Positions 53,181 through 63,027 of a stretch of 64,000 nt of DNA are shown piece by piece. Both the position numbers and the translations under genes were made by a program. This DNA is from Bacillota bacterium. Lineage in GTDB: Bacteria > Bacillota > UBA4882 > UBA8346. Below the pieces are notes generated by a model, which saw only the letters and a program-made list of their open reading frames with translations, ran no database searches and was not told the DNA's origin. Where the stretch lies: positions 1-64,000 of the forward strand of contig JAEZJK010000075.1 of NCBI GenBank assembly GCA_023415835.1, given 5' to 3'. The first letter of the stretch is position 1, and every line of letters starts with the position of its first letter.

Positions 53181-54317
53181 ATGCGGCAATTGTGGGCGTT
53201 AATTAAGAAAGAATTTTTACAGATAAGTCGTGATCCGCGTACCCTGGGAATCATTCTTTTTGCTCCGGTGGTCATGTTAATTCTCTATGGATATGCCATC
53301 AATTTTGATATCCGTCATATCGGAGTGGTTGTTTACGATCAGGATTCCTCCCAACAAAGCCGGGAACTTATCAAAAGTTTCAGCTCTTCGGAATACTTTG
53401 AAATCTTAGGCTATAGTAATAGTACGGCCGATTTAATTAAATTGTTGGATTCGGGAAAATCCAGGGCATTTATTTGGATTCCCTCCGGTTTTGGACGAAA
53501 AATGACAGTAGGCAAAAACATTGAAATTTTTTTGGGAATCGACGGGGCAGATTCAAATACCGCTACTATTGTCCTGGGTTATTTCACGGGATTCATCCGT
53601 TCCTATTCGTCGGGGATAACCCTACAACGCCTAAAGGGGAGCGGGCGGGAAAGCTTGGCGCAAACTATGGCTCCTTTTACCATCCGGGAACAGATATGGT
53701 ATAATCCGGAATTAGTCAGCTCCCATTTTATTGTGCCCGGACTCATCTCAACCCTATTGATGATGATGGTTTCGCTTTTGACCGGAATGGCGGTTACCGG
53801 CGAAAAGGAGCGCAATACCTTCGAGCAACTGGCCGCCAGCCCCATTCACCCGTTAATATTAATCCTGGGGAAAATCATTCCTTATGCAATTTCTTCGTTT
53901 GGCGGAGTGTTATTGATTATTCCCGCCGGTATTTTCGGGTTTGGTACGCCGTTAGAAGGCAATTTATTGGTATTGTTTTTGTTTATTTTAATTTTCTTAA
54001 CGGCGGCGTTGGCAATGGGGCTGACTTTCTCCACGATTGCCAAAACCCAACAACAAGCGATGCTGATGACGATGATGTCTACGGTATTGCCCGCGATATT
54101 ATTATCGGGATTTGTATTTCCAATCGAAACAATGCCTTTATTCCTCCAGTATATTACTGGTTTAGTACCGGCCAAATATTTTCTCATTGCCCTGCGAGGC
54201 ATATTCTTGAAAGGGATCGGCCTTCAAATATTATGGCCCGAACTGGTTTCATTAGTATTGTTCACCGGTTTCTTCACCATGGTTGCCGCAGTTAGATTTA
54301 AAAAAAGGCTGGATTAA
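53181..54317 (+). CDS. ABC-2 type exporter permease (YbhS/YbhR type)
   Basis: 378 aa from ATG 53181 (GGAG 7 nt upstream). N-terminal helix (LFAPVVMLILYGYAI), a large extracytoplasmic domain (residues about 45-170; DGADSNTATIVLGYF), then five helices. The family exports drugs or lipophilic compounds. It is paired with the next permease. Confidence 0.92.
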   Translation: MRQLWALIKKEFLQISRDPRTLGIILFAPVVMLILYGYAINFDIRHIGVVVYDQDSSQQSRELIKSFSSSEYFEILGYSNSTADLIKLLDSGKSRAFIWIPSGFGRKMTVGKNIEIFLGIDGADSNTATIVLGYFTGFIRSYSSGITLQRLKGSGRESLAQTMAPFTIREQIWYNPELVSSHFIVPGLISTLLMMMVSLLTGMAVTGEKERNTFEQLAASPIHPLILILGKIIPYAISSFGGVLLIIPAGIFGFGTPLEGNLLVLFLFILIFLTAALAMGLTFSTIAKTQQQAMLMTMMSTVLPAILLSGFVFPIETMPLFLQYITGLVPAKYFLIALRGIFLKGIGLQILWPELVSLVLFTGFFTMVAAVRFKKRLD

Positions 54318-54318
54318 A

Positions 54319-55449
54319 ATGAATTCACGAGTTTTAGCAGTCACAAAGAAAGAAGTACTACAACTATTCAGGGATAAAAAGTCGCTGGCGATGATCTGTT
54401 TACTACCGGTGATACAGTTGTTTCTATTCGGTTATGTAGTCGCCAATGATGTCAAAAACATCAACTTCGCCGTATTTGACCAGGATCAGTCTAGCTTAAG
54501 CCGGCAACTGGTAACAAAGATTGAAAATTCCGGTTTTTTTATCAATCATGGATCGGCAATCAATTATCGGGCTTTAGAAGAGAAACTAAATAACGGCGCA
54601 ATTAAAATCGGCCTAACGATCCCCAAAGGGTTTCATCGGAACCTTTTGTCCGGAAAACAGCCAAATTTACAAGTAATAATCGATGGAACAGATTCAAATA
54701 CCGCTTCCATCGCTAGAAACTATTTTTTAAATATCATTAATAACTTTGCGGAGCAGTTTCGGAATGAACAACTTCTAAAGATGGGTCAATTAAAGACTTT
54801 CAAACCGCCGCTCGATCTAAAATATCGAATTTATTATAACCCCGAATTACGAACCATTAACTATATGATCCCGGGAATCACCGCTTTGGTGTTATTAATT
54901 ATCACCACTTTATTGACAACGTTATCAGTGGTTAGAGAGAAAGAATTGGGTACCATTGAACAGTTAATGGTTACGCCGATTAAACCGTTGGAATTGATTC
55001 TGGGAAAACTATTGCCCTTCCCGGTGATCGGATTATTCGGCCTAATCTTAATGAACTTAGTGAATAGTATATGGTTTAGAGTTCCGATTAAGGGAAATCT
55101 TTTCTTACTGCTAATAAGTTCTTTCTTATTTATCCTGACCTCGCTTGGAATTGGGCTTTTAATTTCTATTGTTTCCCATACTCAGCAACAAGCAATGCTA
55201 AGCGTATTGTTCTTTTTGATACCCAATATCCTCTTATCCGGTTTTATCTTCCCCATCGCTAATATGCCAAAAATATTGCGAATACTGACTTATGCTATTC
55301 CGGCCCGTTATTATCTAGAGATTGTCAGGGGGATTTATTTGAAAGGAACCGGACTGACTTACCTTTTCACGCAGATGCTGACTTTGGCTTTTCTGGGGTT
55401 GTTGATCTTTGGTTATTCGGTAGGGAGCTTTCGGAGACAATTGGAATAA
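54319..55449 (+). CDS. ABC-2 type exporter permease (YbhR/YbhS type)
   Basis: 376 aa from ATG 54319, 1 bp after the previous stop. The same architecture and motif (DGTDSNTASIARNYF) as its neighbour, so an ancient duplication. The two permeases should form a heterodimer energised by the two ATPases. Cargo unknown; in E. coli the Ybh system affects cation and drug sensitivity. Confidence 0.92.
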   Translation: MNSRVLAVTKKEVLQLFRDKKSLAMICLLPVIQLFLFGYVVANDVKNINFAVFDQDQSSLSRQLVTKIENSGFFINHGSAINYRALEEKLNNGAIKIGLTIPKGFHRNLLSGKQPNLQVIIDGTDSNTASIARNYFLNIINNFAEQFRNEQLLKMGQLKTFKPPLDLKYRIYYNPELRTINYMIPGITALVLLIITTLLTTLSVVREKELGTIEQLMVTPIKPLELILGKLLPFPVIGLFGLILMNLVNSIWFRVPIKGNLFLLLISSFLFILTSLGIGLLISIVSHTQQQAMLSVLFFLIPNILLSGFIFPIANMPKILRILTYAIPARYYLEIVRGIYLKGTGLTYLFTQMLTLAFLGLLIFGYSVGSFRRQLE

Positions 55450-55615
55450 AAGCTGAGTTAAAATAAATAACTGGTTTAACTTATTATTATATGCAATTAT
55501 TGACATCAAGTTACCTATAAGCTATAATTTAGTTAAATAAAAAAATTCTATTAAATTATGAAGCGATGAAGTTGGGTTTTCATCTGGTCACTTGAATCCA
55601 ATGGAGTAAGTAGTG

Positions 55616-55647
55616 AAACCGGCGAATTGATGAATTCGGCGGTTTTT
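55616..55647 (+). terminator. Terminator after the exporter operon
   Basis: AAACCG-GAATT pairs with AATTC-CGGTTT (one internal mismatch) around GATG, followed by TTTTTG. It lies 36 bp before pilB and stops read-through into the pilus genes. Confidence 0.65.
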
Positions 55648-55683
55648 GTTTAAAAGTAAAAGTGATTATCGGAGGCTCTCAAT

Positions 55684-57396
55684 TTGGCGACTGTATTTAA
55701 ACAGAAGATCGGCGATCTTTTAGTTCAGACCGGTCAGATTACCTGCGAACAACTGGAAGATGCGTTAAAGGAGCACTCTAAGACTAAAGAACGTTTAGGG
55801 AACGTTTTGGTGAAAAAAGGTTACATTAGCGAGCAGCGCCTGATTGAGACCCTTGAATTCCAATTAGGCATCCCTCATGTGATCCTTTCGAAGCGAAAAA
55901 TAGAACCTGAAGTTTTAGAATTGGTTCCGGAGCATATCGCCAAAAAATACCATGTCTTTCCAGTTGGCAAACAAGGAAAACGGTTAATGTTGGCGATGTT
56001 GGATCCTACCGATGTTTATGCCCTTGATGAATTACGGCTGACATTGAACCTTGAAATACAGCCGGTGATTGTCACCGAAGAAGATATGAACCAAGCCTTC
56101 AGCAACTATTTTGGGATCTCGGGTTCGGTGAGTGAAGTTTTTAAAGACCTTGATGTCCAAATCGAAGAAGACGAGGCGGATGACCAAGCTTCCGGCGACT
56201 TGGAAGCAATGGTTGAAGAAGCCCCCATCGTCCGGCTGGTGAATTTATTAATTACTCAGGCGGTTAAGGATCGAGCCAGTGATATTCACCTGGAACCGAC
56301 GGAAAAAGAATTGGTTATTCGCTACCGGGTTGACGGCCGGTTGAAAAAAATCATGACTTCCCCTAAAAATACTCAAGCCGCCATCATCTCCCGGATTAAA
56401 ATTATATCCGGAATGAACATCGCCGAGAAAAGGCTCCCCCAGGACGGACGGATTCAAATGCGGGTTGAAGGGATCCCGGTTGACCTACGGGTTTCCTGCA
56501 TTCCGACTGTCTTTGGCGAGAAAGTAGTAATGCGGATTCTCTTTAAAAACAACGTCCTCGCTAAAATGGAAACCCTGGGATTTCTCCAGGATACACTGGA
56601 GCGGTTCCGTTCCATTTATAAGCAGCCCCACGGGATCATCCTGGTGACGGGGCCTACCGGGAGCGGGAAGTCCACCACCCTAAGCTCGGTTTTGAATGAG
56701 CTGAATTCCCCGGAAGAAAATATCATGACCGTCGAAGATCCGGTGGAATATCAAATTACAGGAATTAACCAGGTGCAGGTGAATACCAAAGCGGGACTGA
56801 CCTTTGCAATGGCGCTCCGTTCCTTCCTCCGGCAGGATCCCGACATTATCATGGTCGGAGAGATCCGGGACGGAGAAACCGCACAAATCGCTACCCAAGC
56901 TGCGCTCACCGGGCATCTGGTATTATCGACCTTACATACTAACGACGCTCCCAGCAGCGTTACCAGGTTAATCGATATGAAAATCGAACCGTTTTTAGTG
57001 GCCTCGACGGTGATCGGGATTCTCGCTCAACGATTGGTTCGAGGGATTTGCCCTGATTGTAAAAAAACTTATACTTTGGCTCCGGATCACATTTACTACG
57101 GAATCATCAGGCAGAACTTGCCGGACTGCCCGCCGGAAAAGCTGATATTTTATAAAGGCGAGGGTTGTCGGCGCTGTAACGGTAAAGGTTACTCCAAACG
57201 ATTGGCTATCCATGAAGTCTTATTGGTAAATCAGGAACTGAGGTCGTTGATTAGCAAAAACGTCCCTTCCGGGGAAATAAAGGAAATGGCGGTCAAAAAC
57301 GGGATGCGGACTTTATTCCAGGATGGGCTGTTAAAAGCCCTTGAGGGGAAGACAACTTTGGAGGAGATTGTAAGGATTGCTTATGTTAGTGAATAG
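55684..57396 (+). CDS. pilB: Type IV pilus assembly ATPase PilB
   Basis: 570 aa; TTG start with GGAGG 8 nt upstream. Two N-terminal MshEN-type modules (about 1-150; LLVQTGQITCEQLEDALKEH), then GspE/PilB motor: Walker A GPTGSGKST near residue 322, Asp box EDPVEYQITGINQ, Walker B region DPDIIMVGEIRDGETA, and the tetracysteine zinc motif CPDC...CRRC. MshEN modules can bind c-di-GMP. It drives pilus extension. Confidence 0.95.
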   Translation: MATVFKQKIGDLLVQTGQITCEQLEDALKEHSKTKERLGNVLVKKGYISEQRLIETLEFQLGIPHVILSKRKIEPEVLELVPEHIAKKYHVFPVGKQGKRLMLAMLDPTDVYALDELRLTLNLEIQPVIVTEEDMNQAFSNYFGISGSVSEVFKDLDVQIEEDEADDQASGDLEAMVEEAPIVRLVNLLITQAVKDRASDIHLEPTEKELVIRYRVDGRLKKIMTSPKNTQAAIISRIKIISGMNIAEKRLPQDGRIQMRVEGIPVDLRVSCIPTVFGEKVVMRILFKNNVLAKMETLGFLQDTLERFRSIYKQPHGIILVTGPTGSGKSTTLSSVLNELNSPEENIMTVEDPVEYQITGINQVQVNTKAGLTFAMALRSFLRQDPDIIMVGEIRDGETAQIATQAALTGHLVLSTLHTNDAPSSVTRLIDMKIEPFLVASTVIGILAQRLVRGICPDCKKTYTLAPDHIYYGIIRQNLPDCPPEKLIFYKGEGCRRCNGKGYSKRLAIHEVLLVNQELRSLISKNVPSGEIKEMAVKNGMRTLFQDGLLKALEGKTTLEEIVRIAYVSE

Positions 57397-57414
57397 GTAG
57401 GGATTTAGAATACA

Positions 57415-57444
57415 GGGGCCAGTAGCCAGGAGACAGGAGCGAGG
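57415..57444. repeat. Word-like repeat E1 (CAGTAGCCAGGAGACAGGAG)
   Basis: Shares AGTAGnCAGGAGACAG with 58584-58614. The two lie on either side of pilT as direct repeats. Confidence 0.5.
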
Positions 57445-57519
57445 TCAAAACCGGCTTCCTGAACTTCTTTCATATGATCCTAAAAATTAAACCAATAACT
57501 GACAGGGAGGATAATTTAC

Positions 57520-58584
57520 TTGGCTATCAACGAACTACTAACCATCGCAGTAAACCAAAACGCTTCCGACTTGCATCTGACAGTCGGGCGTCCCCCCATG
57601 TTGCGGGTATATGGCGAATTAGTCCCAATCTCCGGAGAAATGGAGCTTAATCAGGGTATGATTCGGGAATTGGTTGCCCCGATGCTTGATGAGGCTCATC
57701 AAAATTTCCTTGAGGAAACGGGCCAAGTTGACTTCTCATACGGAATCCAAAGTTTAGGCCGGTTCCGGGTGAACTTATTCCGGCAACGCGGCGCTATCTC
57801 CGGGGTAATGCGCTTGATCCCAACCGAGATCCCGGAACTTACTTCTTTGGGAATCCCGGAAGTAGTTAAGACTTTCGCTGAAAAGTCGCGCGGGCTGGTA
57901 CTGATGACCGGGCCGACCGGAAGCGGCAAGACAACTACGTTAGCCGCGTTAATTGACTTAATCAATACTAACCGGAGTTGCCATATTATTACCCTGGAAG
58001 ACCCGATTGAATTTTTACACCGGCATAAAAAGAGCGTCATCAACCAACGGGAAGTCGGCGCGGATACCGATTCCTTCGCCAACGCCCTTCGGGCGGCCCT
58101 CCGGGAAGACCCGGACGTGATCCTCGTCGGTGAGATGAGGGACCTGGAGACCATTCAAACCGCTCTGACCGCCGCCGAGACCGGGCATTTGGTCTTTGCC
58201 ACCTTACATACCAACGACACCACACAGACGGTGGATCGGATCATCGACGTTTTCCCGCCCCACCAGCAACAACAGATCCGGATGCAACTTTCAGTGACAT
58301 TACAAGGAATCGTCGCCCAACAACTAATCCCCAAGTTCAACCAACCGGGGCGGGTTTTGGCCACGGAAATCTTGATCGCCAACGGGGCGGTGCGTAATTT
58401 AATCCGCGAAGGCAAGACTTATCAACTGGCCAGCGCGCTCCAGACCGGAGGCAAGCTGGGAATGCAGACCCTGGACTCGTCATTAAAAGCCCTCTATCAA
58501 CGGCGGCTGATCAGCTTACAAGAAGCGATGATGCGGGCATCCGACCAGGAAGAGTTCAAACGGTTTGTAGAGATGTCGTTTTAG
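57520..58584 (+). CDS. pilT: Type IV pilus retraction ATPase PilT
   Basis: 354 aa; TTG start with GGGAGG 9 nt upstream. N-terminal PAS-like domain, Walker A GPTGSGKTT near residue 131, EDPIEFLH, Asp box DPDVILVGEMRD, and HLVFATLHTND. Retracts pili for twitching and DNA uptake. About 120 bp free on both sides, and framed by word-like repeats. Confidence 0.95.
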   Translation: MAINELLTIAVNQNASDLHLTVGRPPMLRVYGELVPISGEMELNQGMIRELVAPMLDEAHQNFLEETGQVDFSYGIQSLGRFRVNLFRQRGAISGVMRLIPTEIPELTSLGIPEVVKTFAEKSRGLVLMTGPTGSGKTTTLAALIDLINTNRSCHIITLEDPIEFLHRHKKSVINQREVGADTDSFANALRAALREDPDVILVGEMRDLETIQTALTAAETGHLVFATLHTNDTTQTVDRIIDVFPPHQQQQIRMQLSVTLQGIVAQQLIPKFNQPGRVLATEILIANGAVRNLIREGKTYQLASALQTGGKLGMQTLDSSLKALYQRRLISLQEAMMRASDQEEFKRFVEMSF

Positions 58585-58614
58585 CAGGAGTCAGTAGTCA
58601 GGAGACAGAAGTGG
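58584..58614. repeat. Word-like repeat E2 (CAGTAGTCAGGAGACAGAAG)
   Basis: Direct repeat partner of 57415-57444, starting at the pilT stop codon. Confidence 0.5.
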
Positions 58615-58822
58615 TTGATAGTTATGTTTCCAAATTTTTGCGGGTTTGAAAGAATGTCTAGAGCGACCCTATCCCTTAAAGGGTATTAGCTGTACGTTGC
58701 AGGTTTTATTTGACCGCGGAGGATGGTGGTTACCCTTTTAAAGGGCAAGGGATCTGCCTTTTGACCGTAAAGCTTTGCATACATTTTATACTTATTGCTT
58801 AAAAATGAAGGAGATACCGAAG

Positions 58823-60049
58823 ATGCCTTCTTTTGAATATAGTGTCCGGGACAAGCGGGGACAATCTTTGAGAGGTTCGCTGGATGCTCCCGGTATCCGT
58901 GAGGCCGCCCTTAAACTCCGGGAAGAGGGGTATTATATCACCTCGTTACAGCCTAAGGGCGAGGCGAAGGGCGGAACGGAGCGCCAATCCAAGCTGGTTC
59001 AAAAAAAAGTACAACTCCGGGAGTTGTTAATCTTTACCCGCCAGTTCGGGGTGATGATCCGGGCCGGGGTCAACCTGGCGTCCTGCCTCAACTTAATGAC
59101 CCAACAGACCGAGAACCCTTATTTTGCCTCGGTAATCCATCAGATCCGGCGGAATGTGGAGGGCGGCGAGACCCTGCACGGGGCGATGGCCAAATACCCG
59201 AAGATCTTCCCAACTATCTACATCCATATGGTGGAAGCGGGGGAAGCCAGCGGCCAGCTGGAGACGGTACTTTTCAGGCTGGTCGAGCATTTGGAGCGGG
59301 AATTCGAGCTTAAAAAGAAGGTCAGTAGCGCAATGGCCTATCCGGCGATGGTCGTGATAGTGGCGATCGGTGTTATATTTGGTTTGATGACCTTTGTGTT
59401 ACCCAATTTTTTAGGAATGTTCCGCAGTTCTAACATGGAATTGCCAGCTGTAACTAAGCTGTTGATGACGACTAGCGATATGTTCGTCAAGTATTGGTAC
59501 CTGATCCTGACGGCTTTAGTAGGAACGGTGTTAGGGGTCAAGCTTTATTGGGATACTCCGGCTGGACGGAGACAGATCGATGAATTACTTTTTAATCTGA
59601 AAATCATCGGGCCGGTGATTCAAAAATTGGCTTCGGCCCGTTTTTCCCGGACCTTGGCTACTCTGTTGGAGAGTGGATTGATGATTACACTTAGCCTCGA
59701 GATGGTGGAGCGAGCGGTAGGAAACACGGTGGTCGCCGACGCCATCGGACAAGCTAGGGTAAATATCACTCAAGGTACAGGGCTGGCTAAACCATTGGTC
59801 GAACGAAAAGTCTTCCCGCCGATGGTTACCCAAATGATCGCAGTTGGGGAAGAGACCGGGGAACTCTCAACCATGCTTGAACAGGTAGCCGACTTCTATG
59901 AAAAAGAAGCCGGTTATGCAATTGAGTCGCTGACCAAATTAATCGAACCGGCAATCATGTTATGTTTAGGCGGAGTGGTCGCCCTAGTAGTGGCGGCGGT
60001 AATGATTCCTATGTTTTCACTTAGTTCTGGAGCTACTCTTCAACATTAA
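58823..60049 (+). CDS. pilC: Type IV pilus inner-membrane platform protein PilC
   Basis: 408 aa from ATG 58823 (AAGGAGA 8 nt upstream; an earlier frame from 58775 has no site). Two GspF-type domains (FTRQFGVMIRAGVNLASCLNLM; FSRTLATLLESGLMITLSLEM) each with membrane helices and the typical end AIESLTKLIEPAIMLCLGGVV. Platform for the motor and pilin loading. Confidence 0.93.
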   Translation: MPSFEYSVRDKRGQSLRGSLDAPGIREAALKLREEGYYITSLQPKGEAKGGTERQSKLVQKKVQLRELLIFTRQFGVMIRAGVNLASCLNLMTQQTENPYFASVIHQIRRNVEGGETLHGAMAKYPKIFPTIYIHMVEAGEASGQLETVLFRLVEHLEREFELKKKVSSAMAYPAMVVIVAIGVIFGLMTFVLPNFLGMFRSSNMELPAVTKLLMTTSDMFVKYWYLILTALVGTVLGVKLYWDTPAGRRQIDELLFNLKIIGPVIQKLASARFSRTLATLLESGLMITLSLEMVERAVGNTVVADAIGQARVNITQGTGLAKPLVERKVFPPMVTQMIAVGEETGELSTMLEQVADFYEKEAGYAIESLTKLIEPAIMLCLGGVVALVVAAVMIPMFSLSSGATLQH

Positions 60050-60070
60050 AAATCATGAAAGGAGGTGAAA

Positions 60071-60463
60071 ATGATGATAAAATTATATAAGGATGAAAAA
60101 GGTTTTACATTGATTGAAATTCTAATCGTAGTTTTGATCATTGGGGTTATTGCCGCATTAGCGATACCTAATCTAATGTCTGCCCAAAAGACAGCGTGGG
60201 GTAAAACCTGTAAAGCTAACCGTGCGACTTTGGAAGCGGCTGCAGAGCTTTATAAAATCCAGGATGGTGATTATCCAGGTTCCGTTGGCGATATGTGGAC
60301 AGCTGTCAATGGCTACGATGCAGTTATGTCTCGAGACATGGATTGCCCAATGGTTACCGTTACAGTCGGTTCACCTGCAACTCAATACTCATTTGACGAA
60401 GAAAAACCTGGTGTTGTTGTTTGTGCAAAAGTTACAGCTAGTGAACATCCTTCAGGAGACTAA
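60071..60463 (+). CDS. pilA: Type IV prepilin, major pilin candidate
   Basis: 130 aa from ATG 60071 (AAAGGAGGTGA). Short leader then class III cleavage site G|FTLIEILIVVLIIGVIAAL with Glu5 of the mature protein present. Small for a major pilin; three Cys after the helix (about 43, 93, 116) can form one disulphide. It is the only prepilin in the window, in the place expected for PilA. It could be a minor pilin. Confidence 0.9.
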   Translation: MMIKLYKDEKGFTLIEILIVVLIIGVIAALAIPNLMSAQKTAWGKTCKANRATLEAAAELYKIQDGDYPGSVGDMWTAVNGYDAVMSRDMDCPMVTVTVGSPATQYSFDEEKPGVVVCAKVTASEHPSGD

Positions 60464-60464
60464 C

Positions 60465-61205
60465 TTGTTGATTTTATTTTTACTAATTTTAGGATTAATA
60501 GTAGGAAGTTTCTTAAACGTCCTTATCTATCGTATCCCAAGGGGGGAGTCAATCGTTCTCCCCCCCTCCCATTGTCCTAACTGTAATCACCGGCTGGGGG
60601 TTTTGGATCTTTTTCCGGTCTTCAGTTACCTCTGGCTAGGGGGGCGGTGCCGTTATTGCAAAATACCAATCAGTTGGCGTTATCCGCTGGTGGAGTTAAT
60701 TACTGCGGTTTTAACGGGAATTTGTTGGATACGGTTTGGTTTGAGCATCGACGGAGCTATGGCTTTGGTTTTAACCTACGTCTTAATTACCATCGCTTTT
60801 ATCGATCTTGAGCACCGGCTGATTCCGAACGTATTGACCTTACCCATGATTTTGATTGGCCTGTTATTTCGTGGATGGCAGGGGGAGATCGTGGCCGGAC
60901 TTTTGGGCGGCGTTATCGGCGGGGGGCTTTTGTTTTTGGTGGCCTTCTTTTATCCCAGAGGGATGGGTATGGGAGACGTCAAGTTTTTGGCCATGGCCGG
61001 GGTCTTTTTAGGTTGGGAGAAGGCGTTGTTCGTATTGTTCGCCGGAAGTTTCCTGGGGTTATTAATTATGGCTCCCTTGATGATCTTAAAAAAGCTGAAT
61101 CGAAAAACGGCTTTTCCTTTCGGCCCTTTTTTGGTGGTCGGGGCATTAATTGCGCTTTATTGGGAAGAAGCGGTTTTTTATTATTTCGGATTATTGGGAA
61201 TGTAA
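60465..61205 (+). CDS. pilD: Prepilin peptidase PilD
   Basis: 246 aa from TTG 60465 (AGGAG at 60454-60458 inside the end of pilA); a longer frame reaches 60222 in another phase of pilA. The zinc domain CPNC...CRYC is in the N-terminal part, the catalytic Asp pair is in IAFIDLEHRLIPN and GMGMGDVKFLA. Cleaves and methylates prepilins at the cytoplasmic membrane. Confidence 0.93.
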   Translation: MLILFLLILGLIVGSFLNVLIYRIPRGESIVLPPSHCPNCNHRLGVLDLFPVFSYLWLGGRCRYCKIPISWRYPLVELITAVLTGICWIRFGLSIDGAMALVLTYVLITIAFIDLEHRLIPNVLTLPMILIGLLFRGWQGEIVAGLLGGVIGGGLLFLVAFFYPRGMGMGDVKFLAMAGVFLGWEKALFVLFAGSFLGLLIMAPLMILKKLNRKTAFPFGPFLVVGALIALYWEEAVFYYFGLLGM

Positions 61206-61255
61206 AGAGGATAATACAGAAGACTTTGCCTCTGATAAATTTTTGCCTAAAACCA

Positions 61256-61283
61256 TCCCCTTCCTGAATTCATAGGGAGGGGA
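61256..61283. repeat. CCCCTCTCC dyad 4
   Basis: TCCCCTTCC (61256-61264) pairs with GGGAGGGGA (61275-61283), one G-T, 10-nt loop. Same stem design as the three dyads at 25988-26396. It may also act as a weak terminator, though no T-run follows. Confidence 0.5.
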
Positions 61284-61408
61284 ATCACTGTTTTAGCTGT
61301 ACTAATAGACGGTATACTGTTTTATTAAAAAACTCTTGATTTATAACGATTTTTTGCCGAAGATATTATGTGAATATAGGTTAAACCTGAATGAGGAGCA
61401 ATGGGTTT

Positions 61409-62467
61409 ATGGCAAAACTCGGAGTTGGTTTGGATATTGGCGCAAATTCTATCAAGGTTGTTGAATTGCAAGGGGGCTTGAAGCCCCGGGTGAGCCGTTT
61501 TGGGAAAGTGACGTTGCCTGAAGGCGCGATTAACGCCGGAGAAATCAAAGAACGGGAACGGGTCGGAAAGGCCATCAAAGAACTGTTTGCCAACACTAAG
61601 ATCGCCTCAAAACGGGCCGTAATTGCCATTGCCGGACAAGCGGCGATTATCAGGCATATTAAAATGCCGTTAATGGAAGACAGCGAGATAGCCAACGCCA
61701 TTCACTGGGAGGCCGAACGTTATATCCCGTTCCCGGTGGATGAAGTCACCCTGGATTTTAAAGTCATCAGGCGCCATGAAGATCAAAACGAAATGGACAT
61801 CCTCATGGTTTGCGCCAGGAATGATATCATATACAGTCAGATCGAGACCTTACGGGATATCGGAATCCAGACTCAAGTAGTGGACATTCAGACCTTCAGC
61901 TTAATGCGGGCGGCCGGGTTGGAAGCAACGCAGACCGAAGGCGCTATAGCCCTTTTGGATATCGGGTTTGAAACTTCCGATTTAATGATCCTCAAAGATG
62001 GGATCCCTCTTTTTACCAGGGTAATTCCATTGGCGGGGAACCGATTTACGAAAACAATCGCGCAAAACCTCGGAATTACCTCCGAGGAAGCGGAAGAGAT
62101 AAAAATCAACAGAATAGACGCTTTAAGCCAAAACGAACCGGGACAAGCCCATACTCTTGAGGCCAAGGCCAACTTCGCCATGCAAGAAGGTTTAAAAGAA
62201 TTGGCTTTGGAGATCCGGCGTTCTTTTGATTACTTTCATTTGCAAGAAAGGAATGAAGATGTACAACGGCTGGTCATTAATGGCGGCGGATCACTGTTAC
62301 CGAATTTAGCGACTTTTTTAAACCGGGAATTAGGCCTTCCGGTGGTTGATTGTAGTATCCCTCCAGGAATAATCGTGCCCAAGAAACTTTACCCTAAATT
62401 GGGAGGGGAATTGCCGCTCTATAGTGTGGCCATGGGGCTAGCGATGCGGGAGGTGATCCCGGAATGA
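61409..62467 (+). CDS. pilM: Type IV pilus alignment protein PilM
   Basis: 352 aa from ATG 61409, AGGAG 10 nt upstream; ATG 61391 overlaps the ribosome site. Actin-like ATPase (FtsA-like) fold: GLDIGANSIKVVELQ, IAIAGQAAIIRH, GGGSLLPNLATFLNRELG. Binds PilN's N-terminal tail. Starts the pilMNO block, with a palindrome AGGTTAAACCT (61378-61388) upstream. Confidence 0.93.
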   Translation: MAKLGVGLDIGANSIKVVELQGGLKPRVSRFGKVTLPEGAINAGEIKERERVGKAIKELFANTKIASKRAVIAIAGQAAIIRHIKMPLMEDSEIANAIHWEAERYIPFPVDEVTLDFKVIRRHEDQNEMDILMVCARNDIIYSQIETLRDIGIQTQVVDIQTFSLMRAAGLEATQTEGAIALLDIGFETSDLMILKDGIPLFTRVIPLAGNRFTKTIAQNLGITSEEAEEIKINRIDALSQNEPGQAHTLEAKANFAMQEGLKELALEIRRSFDYFHLQERNEDVQRLVINGGGSLLPNLATFLNRELGLPVVDCSIPPGIIVPKKLYPKLGGELPLYSVAMGLAMREVIPE

Positions 62468-63027
62468 GAATTAATCTCTTACCTCTCGAATCCCGGCCCA
62501 AACAGCAGGTTACTTTTTTGAATTTACTAATTTTACTGGGGGGCGTAACTTTATTCATCGCTTCAGTTTGTTTTGGAGTATATGAATACTTTAACTATCA
62601 AGAATCAGTTCGAAACTTAGCCTCAATTGAACAACAGATCGCCTTTCTCCAACCGCAAATGGAAGAGGTACACAAATTAGAACAGACCCAAACGGAACTA
62701 TTCAAATTGCGGGGGGAGTTTGAAAAGATTAGGGGTTTTTACCAACCGCAACTTGAAATATTCAACAGCTTGGCTACAGTTATGCCCGGGGACATCTGGC
62801 TGGAGGAGTTAATAGTTGATCATAAGGGAAAGGTGACTGTCTCCGGACAGTCTTTAGAAATTCCGTTGATCGGTAATTTTCTAAACAAAATCAACAGCGG
62901 GGAATTTTATCAAAGTACATCCCTGAAAGAGATTAAATTGGAAGATAATGACGATTTAATTAGTTATCAGTTTAACCTGGAGATGGTAACCGGGAGGGGT
63001 TCCCTTGAGTATGACGAAAAAAAATAA
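62464..63027 (+). CDS. pilN: Type IV pilus alignment protein PilN
   Basis: 187 aa; ATG overlaps the PilM stop (ATGA). Conserved cytoplasmic start MRINLLPLESRPK (the PilM-binding INLLP motif), one membrane helix (about 20-42), coiled coil and ferredoxin-like periplasmic domain. Overlaps pilO by 23 bp. Confidence 0.92.
   Translation: MRINLLPLESRPKQQVTFLNLLILLGGVTLFIASVCFGVYEYFNYQESVRNLASIEQQIAFLQPQMEEVHKLEQTQTELFKLRGEFEKIRGFYQPQLEIFNSLATVMPGDIWLEELIVDHKGKVTVSGQSLEIPLIGNFLNKINSGEFYQSTSLKEIKLEDNDDLISYQFNLEMVTGRGSLEYDEKK

Noticed and set aside
55540..55683. c-di-GMP (GEMM) riboswitch before pilB
   Set aside because: The conserved GEMM core was not found; the hairpin here reads as a terminator of the upstream operon.
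57699..58154. Minus-strand open frame opposite pilT
   Set aside because: Mirror of the PilT coding frame. pilT carries all family motifs.
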